This document shows, one piece after another, positions 55,476 to 64,000 of a stretch of 64,000 nucleotides of DNA (position 1 is the first letter of the stretch; each line of letters begins with the position of its first letter). A program made the position numbers and the translations under genes. The notes beneath the pieces are model-generated. The model was not told where the DNA came from and did not search any database. It saw only the letters and a program-made list of their open reading frames with translations. Location: positions 39,621,357-39,685,356 of the forward strand of contig OX457043.1 in assembly GCA_949752735.1 (NCBI GenBank), read 5' to 3'. The DNA comes from Lumbricus terrestris. Taxonomy: Eukaryota > Annelida > Clitellata > Crassiclitellata > Lumbricidae.

Positions 55476-58400
55476 ATGTCTCGTGCCAGCTCTTTGAGGG
55501 GGGACGCCCTAGAGGAATCGGATGATTCGGAGGGAGGGCGGACAGTCAGTAGTGATGAGAGATTGATAGAGCGCCAGATATATCCAGCCAAATACTCTCC
55601 GCCACCTCTTCAGGAGTTCGAGTCCCTTTCGCCCAAAGCTGCCGTGGGGATAACGAACTCAGACGAGCACCGGAAAGAGGGTGCTGTCGCGCGTCGACAA
55701 ACCGCCGCGGAGACATGTCCTGTAGGCCCTGGTACCCATGAAAGAAGAGAATCTGGACGTTCCTCCCTGTCGTTCACACTTGAGGTTCCCGTAGGTGGTT
55801 CCCTGTCGCCCCGGCAGTACGCCGCCACACTAGGGGAGGGGGGCGAAAGTAAGCGAGTAAGTGGGGCATCCCTTGCAAGCGCTTCCGGTCCCCTAGCGGT
55901 TAGGGCGGGCGTAACAAATGGTACCAGAAGTGGGGTAGGAGTGGAACAAGGGGAACAAGTGGAACAGGTGGAACCAAGAAAATTTGGAAGGGCAGAATTT
56001 CCTGGAGAGAGAGAGAAGTGGGAAGGCGAAGAAATGGCTTATTATGGCGCTAGACCCAAGCGTCCTTCGGACTACCCTGTTACCGCAGCAATTGATGCGG
56101 GTTTTGATTTTGAATTTTACATGAGAGATAAACAAGCGAGGTTGGTTAACAGAAAGCTTGGAGGAAATAATTATGAAAGTGAAGGTTCGGAGGTAACTGA
56201 TCTGCGACCCTTTCATAACGTTCTGTTGCATCCTAATATGTTGAATTTGGATAAAGGTTGTGTTGGGATCCTTGCTAACTCTGAGTGTATAGTTTCAGAT
56301 ATGGAGGATGGGGATTCGGCGCTGCCGAGGGAACTGGGACTCCCGACTTCGGATGCACATCCCGGGCACCCAACCCTAGTCCACCCTCGGGCTACCACCT
56401 TCCCACCACCGCCTCCCTCGTCGCACCCTTTCGCCGTCCGAGCCCCTCCTGCTCCGACCCCGAACACAATCGGTGGTGTCGTCAAGTCGAATCCTTGGGT
56501 GAGAACCGTCACCCCGGTCACAGCCTCGGTGTGCAAACTGTCCGTATCCGTCGTGTCGTCGACTCAGTCAATCATGTCGACCTTGTCCTCGTCGTTGAAA
56601 CCACAGGTTACACAAAGTTCCGCCTACCTGCCCTCGAACCTTGGCCCTCCCGCTTACCTGTCAGGTTGTCAACCAACAACCGCTCTGTGTCGGCCAGCTT
56701 CCGCCTACGATGAACGATTCTGGGTAACCATAAGAGCAGCCCAGAACAACCTGGAAGCGAAGTTCCATGTTGTGTCTACATCCGGGAGCGAAAACAGTCA
56801 GTTCCAGTTCGAACAGTATGCTGAACCGCCTACAGCTGAACCTCAACCAACGATCCAAGGTCGTTTTCAGCCGAGTACGACTCCATCCTCGTCGGTCACT
56901 GTGCAGACCCAATCACGCGTGAGCAGAACTGTTGATTCGAAATCCAGACAGTATATGAAATTGGACAGGTACAATGGAAAGACATCGGTCGAAGCTTTCC
57001 TAAAGAAATTCGAGATCTGTGCGAACAGTAATGGTTGGACAGATGGAGAGAAATTCGCCCAGCTGACCTGTGCCTTGACAGAGCCAGCTGACCAGTTGCT
57101 CTACGAGTTCGACTCCGAAACCATAGCATCCTGGTCTGACCTGGTTGATCGTCTACGCCTGCGGTATGGAAGCTCCGATCAAGCCGTCCTCTACCAGACC
57201 CAATTGAACACACGACGGCAAAAGATGGGTGAAGACCTCAGCTCTGTAGTACGAGACATTCGACGAATCATGATCCTGGCGTTCCCTGGTCCCACCTCGG
57301 TGCACAGTGAAGTCATAGCGATTCGTGCCTTTCTCGACGCCCTGCGAGACAGAGACTTAGCCATGAAGGTTCGTGAGAGAGAACCTACCACCTTGGACCA
57401 TGCTTATAAGACTGCCATGCGTTTAGAGAGTTACCGTCAAGCGGATGATGGTAACCTTGGCCGCGACGAACACCGACCTAGTCGGGTAAAAACTGTAACG
57501 GAAGTAGACTCTGCCCCTGCTGACGGTCAGAGACAATTCCAGGAAATCGTACTAAGAAAAGTTGAACAGATAGAGAGGAAGATAATGTCGCTAGAGAGTA
57601 ACGGTCCCGACCCCCGACAATTTCGACAGTGGCGACCCCAGCGTCGAGCGGAGCCTCCGTCCCAACACCAAAGATCGGGTAATCGTCCACCTCGATTTTC
57701 CTTATACGAGCGACGTTGCTACGGGTGCTGCCAGACCGGGCACCTCGTTCGCCGCTGTCCCAACCGCTACCGTGACGAGAACCCAACCGAGAGACGAGGC
57801 AAACCTGCGCGACACAGAGATGGAAGCGTCCGACATGTCCCTGGGAGCACTGACGCCTATCTGGAAGTGATGATAAAGGGCAAACGTCGGACAGCGTTGT
57901 TGGATTCCGGCTGCGAGGTGAATCTCTGCCCAGCTTCGTTAGTCAAGGGCGACGAAATACAGAAGTCCCGACAACAACTTCACGCCGCCAACGGGTCCGC
58001 CATACAGGTGCTTGGTGAAACCCGGCTCCAATTGCAGATCGACGGACAACCATTTGACATACCCTGCTTGGTCACCGAGCAAGTGTCCGAGCTTATCCTA
58101 GGCCTGGCCTGGATGCAGGCCGAAAATGCCCTGTGGCACATGGGACAGAACTGGATTCGGGTAGGGGGTCGTCGGTTTGAGGTCCGCCGGAAAACCTATG
58201 GGGGAGCATGCCGTCGAGTAATAGTCTCCCGAGATACCTTAATCGCGCCGAACAGCGAGATGGATGTTGAAACCCATGTCGTGTTGGAAAATTTGAAATC
58301 ATGGAAAAATCAGTGGGCGGTTAACCCTCAACTTTTAGAGACAGGTCTTATTCTGGCGGGTACCCTGCTACCTGATAGGAACTTCGACCTGCCACTCCGC

Positions 58401-61400
58401 GTGATGAATCCGACGAACAGAGCGGTATGGGTGAAGAAAGGAGTGCGGTGTACGGCTGAACCAGTTACCGTTATGGGAGAAGATAGCTCCACCGAAGACA
58501 GTATGATGTGCGCCGGCGTGGTAGAAACACCAAGAGGACCTACCGAAAGCGAAATGAGAGAGGTGCTCGCACCCTTGTGGGAGGGGGTCGCGCCAGATGT
58601 TCCAGAAGAGACTCGGGAAAGACTGAAAACCATCATCTTGGGGAACCAAAAAGCCTTCTCCATAAACGAATGGGACCTGGGCTTTACCGATGTGATTCAG
58701 CACGAGATAGAAACCGGAACTGAGACTCCAGTGAGACAGCCGCTTCGCCGACAACCGCTGTCCTTACTCCCCGTCATCGATGAGCAAGTAGGTCAAATGT
58801 TACAACAGAGACTGATAGAACCCTCCGCTTCCGCCTGGGCCAGTAATGTAGTTATGGTTAAGAAAAAGGACGGAACCCCGAGGTTCTGTGTTGACTACCG
58901 TGCGGTAAACACCAAAACTCGGAAAGATGCCTACCCCTTACCACTTATCAGCGAGAGCCTCGACACCCTGGCAGGGGCCAAGTGGTTCAGCACCTTCGAC
59001 CTCCGGGCGGGCTACCATCAAGTCGCCGTTCATCCGAAAGATCGACCGAAAACGGCATTCATCACTAGACGGGGGAGCTTTCAATTCCGCGTGCTGCCCT
59101 TCGGACTGTGCAATTCGCCGGCCACGTTTTCCCGAATGATGAATTTGGTCATGGCTGGACTAAACTTCGAAGTGTGCCTCATCTACCTTGACGACATTAT
59201 CGTTTTTGCAGAGGACCTCGAGACCCACTTGGCCAGGCTAACACAGGTGTTGGAGAGATTGTCTAAAGTGGGACTGAAACTGAAACCATCTAAATGCCAT
59301 TTGTTACAACGTGAAGTGCTGTTCCTGGGACATGTGGTCAGCGAACGAGGGATCATGACTGATCCCGAGAAGACTGCGGCGGTGAGAAACTGGCCAACCC
59401 CGACGAATCTCAAAGAAGTTCGAGGCTTCATTGGGTTATGTTCTTACTACCGTAAATTCGTCCTTGACTTTTCGAAAACTGCCCAGCCCTTGCATGCACT
59501 AACGAGAAAGGGGTGTCACTTCTACTGGTCCGGCGAGTGTGAGAAAGCGTTTACACGGTTGAAACAACTCCTCACCGAAGCACCCGTCCTGGCCCTTCCC
59601 ACAGATGAGGGGATGTATATCCTAGATACCGACGCTTCTGGAGACGCCATCGGAGCCGTTCTATCCCAAGTTCAAGAAGGACAGGAGCGGGTAGTCTGCT
59701 ATGGGAGTCGGCTCTGTTCGAAGGCGGAACAGAACTACGACGTAACCAGAAGGGAACTCCTCGCGATCATCCATTTTCTGAAAACCTATCGACAGTATTT
59801 GTTGGGGAGACGTTTCCTACTCAGAACTGACCATTCAGCGTTACAATGGCTGCGGAGAACGCCCCTTCCGATCGGACAGCAGGCGAGGTGGCTGACCATT
59901 ACCGAAGAATTCGAATTTGACATTCAACACCGAGCCGGGTCGGCACATCAAAACGCAGATGCTATGTCCCGCCTTCCCCACCAGGTACAAGCCGTTCGGG
60001 AATTGCGAGATATCGAACGGGGAGGAATGACTCTGCCGGAAGATTGGAGCAAAAACACCTTACGAGATGAGCAAAGAGCGGATACTGACCTGGGCTGGGT
60101 GATTCGAAAGAAATGTGACTCGGACGATCCACCTTCGTTTGCTGAGACGAGGGATCGGAGCGGAACAGTAAAAACGTTAGTCTCCCAGTGGCCGCAACTA
60201 GAATTGAAAGAGGAACTACTAGTCAGGGCTTGGCTCGACGCGGAAGACAGCAAGGTCGCCAACTACCAGTTAATTCCACCGCCTCATCGCCGTTCGACAC
60301 TGATTCAACTGGCTCATGAGGGGATCACGGGGGGCCACATGGGTATCCGACGTACCCTGTCTCAACTCCAGAAAAGAGCCTACTGGCCTGGGTGGAGAGA
60401 AGACGTTCGCGTAGCACTACGGCGATGCAACCCCTGCGCCCAATATTTCAGAGGAAAACCGCCCAGGCAAGGGCGACTGCAAACAATGACCGTAGGAGCA
60501 CCCATGGAGTGCCTGGGAGTGGATATTACCGGCCCACACCCGACCTCCAGCACTGGATACCGCTACATACTGACCGCAGTCGACCATTTCTCGCGTTGGG
60601 CTGAGGCCCATCCGATCCGTAATCAGGAAGCCGCCACTGTGGCACGAGTCCTCGTGAAAGAAGTCTTCTGCCGTTTCGGTTGTCCACGCCAGATTCTGAC
60701 GGACCAAGGACCCTGCTTTGAGGCAACTCTGTTCAAAGACCTGTGCAGACTCCTCAAGATCGACAAAGTCCGCACCTCACCCTACAAACCGAGCACTAAC
60801 GGAGCTGTCGAGAGGTTTCACCGTACCCTGAATACCCTTCTGGGAAAGGTGGTAGCCCAAAACCAGCGGGATTGGGATGTGCATCTCCCCTACGTCCTCG
60901 CCGCCTACCGTGCCAGCGAGAGTGAGAGTACCGGCTTCACTCCAAATCGCCTTTTCCTAGCGAGAGAATTGTGCATGCCCATTGATCTAGTGCTTGGTGA
61001 TGTGCAAATTATGAATGCCATGTCGAATGTTGATGATTTTGTCGCTAGTCAAATGGAAAATGTACAAATAAACTTTGCACTGGCTCGAAAATTTATGCAG
61101 CGCCAAGCCACTACCCGAGAAGCACGGTACAATATGAGAGTCAGACCAGCTACCTTCGCCATAGGGTCCTGGGTCTGGTATTTTTACCCGCGACGACGGT
61201 CAGGGATCAAGGAAAAATGGAGTAAACTGTACACCGGACCGTATCGTGTCCTGGAACAACTGAGTCCGGTCCTTTACAAGGTCCAAAAGTCGGCCCGAGC
61301 CCAACCGAAACTAGTTTATGTGGATAAACTCAAGCTATACAGCGGGGAGACCCCTAACGATTGGGACGTGAGTCCGAGTTCCGATACCATCGGACCAGTT

Positions 61401-61505
61401 GACCTTGACACCCTGGCACAGGTCGAAGTCCCTGATGAGGAAGAGGCGATGACTCCCTTGAGACCGCATCGCACTATTGTGCCACCTCGGCGGTATAGAG
61501 AGTAA
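55476..61505 (+). CDS. gag-pol polyprotein of a Ty3/gypsy retrotransposon
   Basis: A single 2009-codon frame with no gag/pol frameshift. Residues 1 to about 490 form an unusual Ser/Pro/Gly-rich leader. A retrotransposon gag (capsid-like) domain starts near 493 (YMKLDRYNGK). One CCHC zinc knuckle is at C748-C751-H756-C761. The protease has D810-S-G. The reverse transcriptase has Y1237-L-D-D1240, the RNase H D1386-A-S-G. The integrase has an HHCC zinc motif starting H1614 and a catalytic triad D1683, D1743, E1779 (DDX35E). A GPY/F-like module (KLYTGPYRVLEQ) follows; no chromodomain. The ATG at 55476 is the first in frame. All catalytic residues are present, so it may be active. Confidence 0.95.
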   Translation: MSRASSLRGDALEESDDSEGGRTVSSDERLIERQIYPAKYSPPPLQEFESLSPKAAVGITNSDEHRKEGAVARRQTAAETCPVGPGTHERRESGRSSLSFTLEVPVGGSLSPRQYAATLGEGGESKRVSGASLASASGPLAVRAGVTNGTRSGVGVEQGEQVEQVEPRKFGRAEFPGEREKWEGEEMAYYGARPKRPSDYPVTAAIDAGFDFEFYMRDKQARLVNRKLGGNNYESEGSEVTDLRPFHNVLLHPNMLNLDKGCVGILANSECIVSDMEDGDSALPRELGLPTSDAHPGHPTLVHPRATTFPPPPPSSHPFAVRAPPAPTPNTIGGVVKSNPWVRTVTPVTASVCKLSVSVVSSTQSIMSTLSSSLKPQVTQSSAYLPSNLGPPAYLSGCQPTTALCRPASAYDERFWVTIRAAQNNLEAKFHVVSTSGSENSQFQFEQYAEPPTAEPQPTIQGRFQPSTTPSSSVTVQTQSRVSRTVDSKSRQYMKLDRYNGKTSVEAFLKKFEICANSNGWTDGEKFAQLTCALTEPADQLLYEFDSETIASWSDLVDRLRLRYGSSDQAVLYQTQLNTRRQKMGEDLSSVVRDIRRIMILAFPGPTSVHSEVIAIRAFLDALRDRDLAMKVREREPTTLDHAYKTAMRLESYRQADDGNLGRDEHRPSRVKTVTEVDSAPADGQRQFQEIVLRKVEQIERKIMSLESNGPDPRQFRQWRPQRRAEPPSQHQRSGNRPPRFSLYERRCYGCCQTGHLVRRCPNRYRDENPTERRGKPARHRDGSVRHVPGSTDAYLEVMIKGKRRTALLDSGCEVNLCPASLVKGDEIQKSRQQLHAANGSAIQVLGETRLQLQIDGQPFDIPCLVTEQVSELILGLAWMQAENALWHMGQNWIRVGGRRFEVRRKTYGGACRRVIVSRDTLIAPNSEMDVETHVVLENLKSWKNQWAVNPQLLETGLILAGTLLPDRNFDLPLRVMNPTNRAVWVKKGVRCTAEPVTVMGEDSSTEDSMMCAGVVETPRGPTESEMREVLAPLWEGVAPDVPEETRERLKTIILGNQKAFSINEWDLGFTDVIQHEIETGTETPVRQPLRRQPLSLLPVIDEQVGQMLQQRLIEPSASAWASNVVMVKKKDGTPRFCVDYRAVNTKTRKDAYPLPLISESLDTLAGAKWFSTFDLRAGYHQVAVHPKDRPKTAFITRRGSFQFRVLPFGLCNSPATFSRMMNLVMAGLNFEVCLIYLDDIIVFAEDLETHLARLTQVLERLSKVGLKLKPSKCHLLQREVLFLGHVVSERGIMTDPEKTAAVRNWPTPTNLKEVRGFIGLCSYYRKFVLDFSKTAQPLHALTRKGCHFYWSGECEKAFTRLKQLLTEAPVLALPTDEGMYILDTDASGDAIGAVLSQVQEGQERVVCYGSRLCSKAEQNYDVTRRELLAIIHFLKTYRQYLLGRRFLLRTDHSALQWLRRTPLPIGQQARWLTITEEFEFDIQHRAGSAHQNADAMSRLPHQVQAVRELRDIERGGMTLPEDWSKNTLRDEQRADTDLGWVIRKKCDSDDPPSFAETRDRSGTVKTLVSQWPQLELKEELLVRAWLDAEDSKVANYQLIPPPHRRSTLIQLAHEGITGGHMGIRRTLSQLQKRAYWPGWREDVRVALRRCNPCAQYFRGKPPRQGRLQTMTVGAPMECLGVDITGPHPTSSTGYRYILTAVDHFSRWAEAHPIRNQEAATVARVLVKEVFCRFGCPRQILTDQGPCFEATLFKDLCRLLKIDKVRTSPYKPSTNGAVERFHRTLNTLLGKVVAQNQRDWDVHLPYVLAAYRASESESTGFTPNRLFLARELCMPIDLVLGDVQIMNAMSNVDDFVASQMENVQINFALARKFMQRQATTREARYNMRVRPATFAIGSWVWYFYPRRRSGIKEKWSKLYTGPYRVLEQLSPVLYKVQKSARAQPKLVYVDKLKLYSGETPNDWDVSPSSDTIGPVDLDTLAQVEVPDEEEAMTPLRPHRTIVPPRRYRE

Positions 61506-63532
61506 TGTAGTGTAATGTGATGGTAATGTCGCGTAATGGCGACGAGTAGAGATTGTGGCAAGAAGCCTAGGTTTTAGTTCCTTTCGATGAATAAAATGTT
61601 TATTTTATAACTTTGATCTAGGTTAGATCATTGGGGGTAGATTAGAATTGTTTACTTGTGTATTTTATTGCATTGCTGTTTTTATTGCCACCGAAGAAAG
61701 GCAAAATGTTGTGATTGCATGTTGTTTTAAGCTTTGATGTGCATAACCTTGATTACAGATTAGATTTTTGAATCTAAAATGTGCTGGATTAAGAGCAAAT
61801 TGCATGTGCGCATTGACTGAAAAGCAGACTGCTAGAATTTGGTGAATTATCCTGATGTATGCATTGGCCTGAGTAGTTGGTAAGTGAGTAAGTTGTAAAC
61901 TTGTAGGTGGACCGAAATTGTGGCAGGCATTAAGGGTTACATAGAAGAGGAGATTGGTGGTCTGTTAGTTAGATGAGCTGTAATCCGTCCAGTCGCAGTT
62001 ATTGGTTGCTCGAGAGTTTTTCTCGTGTGGAATGAATGAGATGTAATAAGCGGTAATCCGTCCAATCGTCGTTATTGGTTGCTTGAGAATTTTCCTGTGT
62101 GGAATGAATGAGATGTACTCTTTCCGTTGGTGGAAATGGATGTAAACTTTTCCTGTGTGGGAATGAATGAGATGTACTCTTTCCGTTGGTGGAAATGGAT
62201 GTAAACTTTTTCCTGTGTGGAAATGATGGTGATATATTCCTTCCGTTGGTGGAAATGTGTGTACTTGGTCCTGTGTAAACTTCCTGTGTGGAAAGGTGAC
62301 GTAGAGGTAACAGCGTAGGTCATGGAGTTAATCCGTCCTAGTAGGCATAGGTACGCTTCACTAAGCGATAATGCCTTATGTGGCTGGTTCAAGCCTTGTT
62401 GTAGCGTGTTGTGCCTGTAATAATGTGTCAGCAACTGATGTGATGATTTGTGCCTGCTGAGAGTTAACTTTGGGCTGGATACATAATGACAGAAAAATGA
62501 TTCATCTTAAGTTTAGTTGCTTTTTGGATGAAAACTGCTTTAAGTCAAATTGCTTATATTTCGTGTTAGTCTAAGTTGTCGTTAATGTTGTAGCTAATAA
62601 CATGTTAACTGTGCTAGGACTATCTGTAGGATTTGGGGCCGAAGCATGATTGTATGTGTTAGAGGACATTCTCTTGGTTTGTGGCTTCGAGCTGTTGCTG
62701 AAATGGATTGTAGTACATTGGTTACTGTAACTGTTTGATGTGCATTACCTGAAACCTGGGGAGGAGGATAACCCGATAGCCCCTGATAATGTGTAAGAGT
62801 ATGGATAATATTTCTATTGGGATCTCCAACCCTGCTTTAGTTCAGAGACTTTGTGTCTGATAGTTAGTAGTCCCGGGGTTCGTGGAAGCAGAGACTGGTG
62901 ATTAAACACCAATGGCCTGTATTCCGACGAGGATTGGGTAACCAATGGACGTAGTTAGTAACCCTAGTGAGGTAAAGGCTGGCCTAGTGGTATGCTTTCT
63001 CTGAATCGCCTGATACCCGGACCTTGTGCCTTTGCTGAATTGTGGTCTGCGTGGAGTAGGGAGCGAGAGTGAGTTGGAGACCTTCAATGTAAGTAGACGT
63101 CCCTCCCTCTTTTTGCTGGTGATTCCGAACGTATGGTTTCAGGGAGATTGCAAAGTAAGGATGTTACATGAGCGTAAACATTGCCCTGCAGTCACCTTGA
63201 GAATTTAAGCGGCTGTGTTGTTAGGGTTAAGTTGTTACGAGTAAAGCCGTGCTAAGATGCCGTACTTTGTATGCCTGAACTTTTACAACAAGCGTTGCTA
63301 TGAGGCTAATTAGTTGATTTCTCCTGTTGTGAATTCGGAACCCTGTTGGTTCTTAGAGTTAAAATGAGACTTCATACAGTTGTTGATGTAGAATTGCCTG
63401 CTTACTGTTCAGACTGTTCTCAAGCGGCAATGTCTTTTAGTAGTAGTGATGACCCTGCCTTAGCAACTCATGTACAACGGATTCAGTACGCGACCACTGC
63501 TGAATTTTCCAGTAATATGGAAAATTCGGGTT
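61506..63532. other. 2-kb post-pol untranslated region of the retrotransposon
   Basis: No convincing coding frame. It carries tandem repeats (61976-62300) and a 62-codon frame at 63346-63534 without a recognisable domain. An antisense frame at 62072-62434 mainly translates the repeats. The length is unusual for a gypsy element lacking env. Confidence 0.6.
61976..62300. repeat. tandem repeats in the retrotransposon 3' region
   Basis: About two units of roughly 75 bp with TAATCCGTCCA(G/A)TCG and GTTATTGGTTGC, then about three units of roughly 60 bp with TTCCTGTGTGG, ATGAGATGTACTC and TTCCGTTGGTGGAAATG. Confidence 0.85.
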
Positions 63533-63545
63533 AAGGAGGGGAGAG
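63533..63545 (+). promoter_or_regulatory. polypurine tract
   Basis: AAGGAGGGGAGAG lies immediately before the 3' LTR, the expected plus-strand primer site for reverse transcription. Confidence 0.85.
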
Positions 63546-64000
63546 TGTAGCGTTTTGGGAAAAGCTACAAAATTATACTTATTTTTATCCATGTTGGCCA
63601 TAACGGTTAATTAACTCTATGCTGCACCAGAGCGAGGCTGCAGACATTACGCCAGCATGACGTGTGACCTTTTGGGGGACGTGGCGAAAGTGTGGGCGCC
63701 GCTGATTGGCCAAGAGCGACGCGTGACCTACAAACAGCGGTAAAAGGTCGCTTCCTATTGGCTGTTGGACCAATCTAGGTGAGTAGGACGAAGAGACGCA
63801 AAGAGGTGAAACCGACGAGAAAGACTAGGGCCATCTTTTTGAATAGAAATTCGTTTAAAACTAAGTTTTCGGGCATCTAAATTAATAAGGAAGTCAACTA
63901 AATTAATAGATAATAAAGTAAACGACCGCTGGTCGCCTCCGGTGGAAGGAGAACGTCGAAATAAGCAAAACCGCTTAGGAATCAGGGAAGTAGAAATAAA
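63546..64000 (+). repeat. 3' LTR (truncated by the window)
   Basis: 455 bp identical by eye to 54468-54922. Confidence 0.95.

Larger units (their letters stand above)
54468..64000 (+). mobile_element. Ty3/gypsy LTR retrotransposon, nearly complete
   Basis: Two identical LTRs, one intact gag-pol frame and a polypurine tract. The order is protease, reverse transcriptase, RNase H, integrase, which defines Metaviridae (Ty3/gypsy). The 3' LTR is cut by the window edge, so the target duplication cannot be read. The intact frame and identical LTRs indicate a recent insertion. No env-like frame with membrane segments was found. Confidence 0.95.

Noticed and set aside
56285..56713. Alternative-frame proteins within gag-pol
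   Set aside because: Shadows of the main frame in GC-rich sequence; no known overlapping gene in the family.
62072..62434. Antisense 120-codon gene in the retrotransposon tail
   Set aside because: It mostly translates tandem repeats and has no domain.

Overview
The window is animal nuclear DNA: AT-rich, with long introns, GT-AG (and one GC-AG) splice sites, SINEs, LINE remnants, many cut-and-paste transposons and minisatellites. Gene content (a GRIPAP1 orthologue, an intronless rhodopsin-class receptor, a TRIM-type propeller fragment, a UBAN coiled-coil gene) and base composition suggest a marine invertebrate, perhaps an echinoderm or hemichordate. The phylum is inference.

Layout. 1-656: 3' coding end of a beta-propeller protein (+). 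1.2-3.6 kb: foldback element, a mariner-like element carrying a nested hAT MITE, and a SINE/LINE tail. 4851-7556: a complete single-exon class A GPCR with a loop of about 430 residues between TM5 and TM6. 10591-17018: a small multi-exon UBAN-type gene (-). 17-33 kb: no convincing gene, but a dense mosaic of hAT-type elements with intact 8-bp target duplications, SINEs, LINE pieces and a 17-copy minisatellite. 33059-54112: a GRIPAP1 (GRASP-1) orthologue (-). I reconstructed 26 coding exons with compatible phases, giving about 815 aa (the human protein is 841 aa). 54468 to the right edge: a young Ty3/gypsy LTR retrotransposon (+) with a 2009-codon intact gag-pol, inserted 356 bp upstream of the GRIPAP1 start codon in head-to-head orientation. 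The 455 bp of LTR that can be compared are identical.

The genes do not form a pathway. The main story is how transposons and minisatellites have reshaped introns and flanks: about a dozen elements have readable target duplications, several are nested, one contains a U2 snRNA 5' end with a TATA box at snRNA-like spacing, and a 39-bp minisatellite has multiplied a GRIPAP1 splice donor in frame. I found no clear new multi-gene system. The best candidates for something undescribed are the shared internal module of otherwise unrelated hAT MITEs, the U2-headed insert, and the donor-bearing minisatellite.
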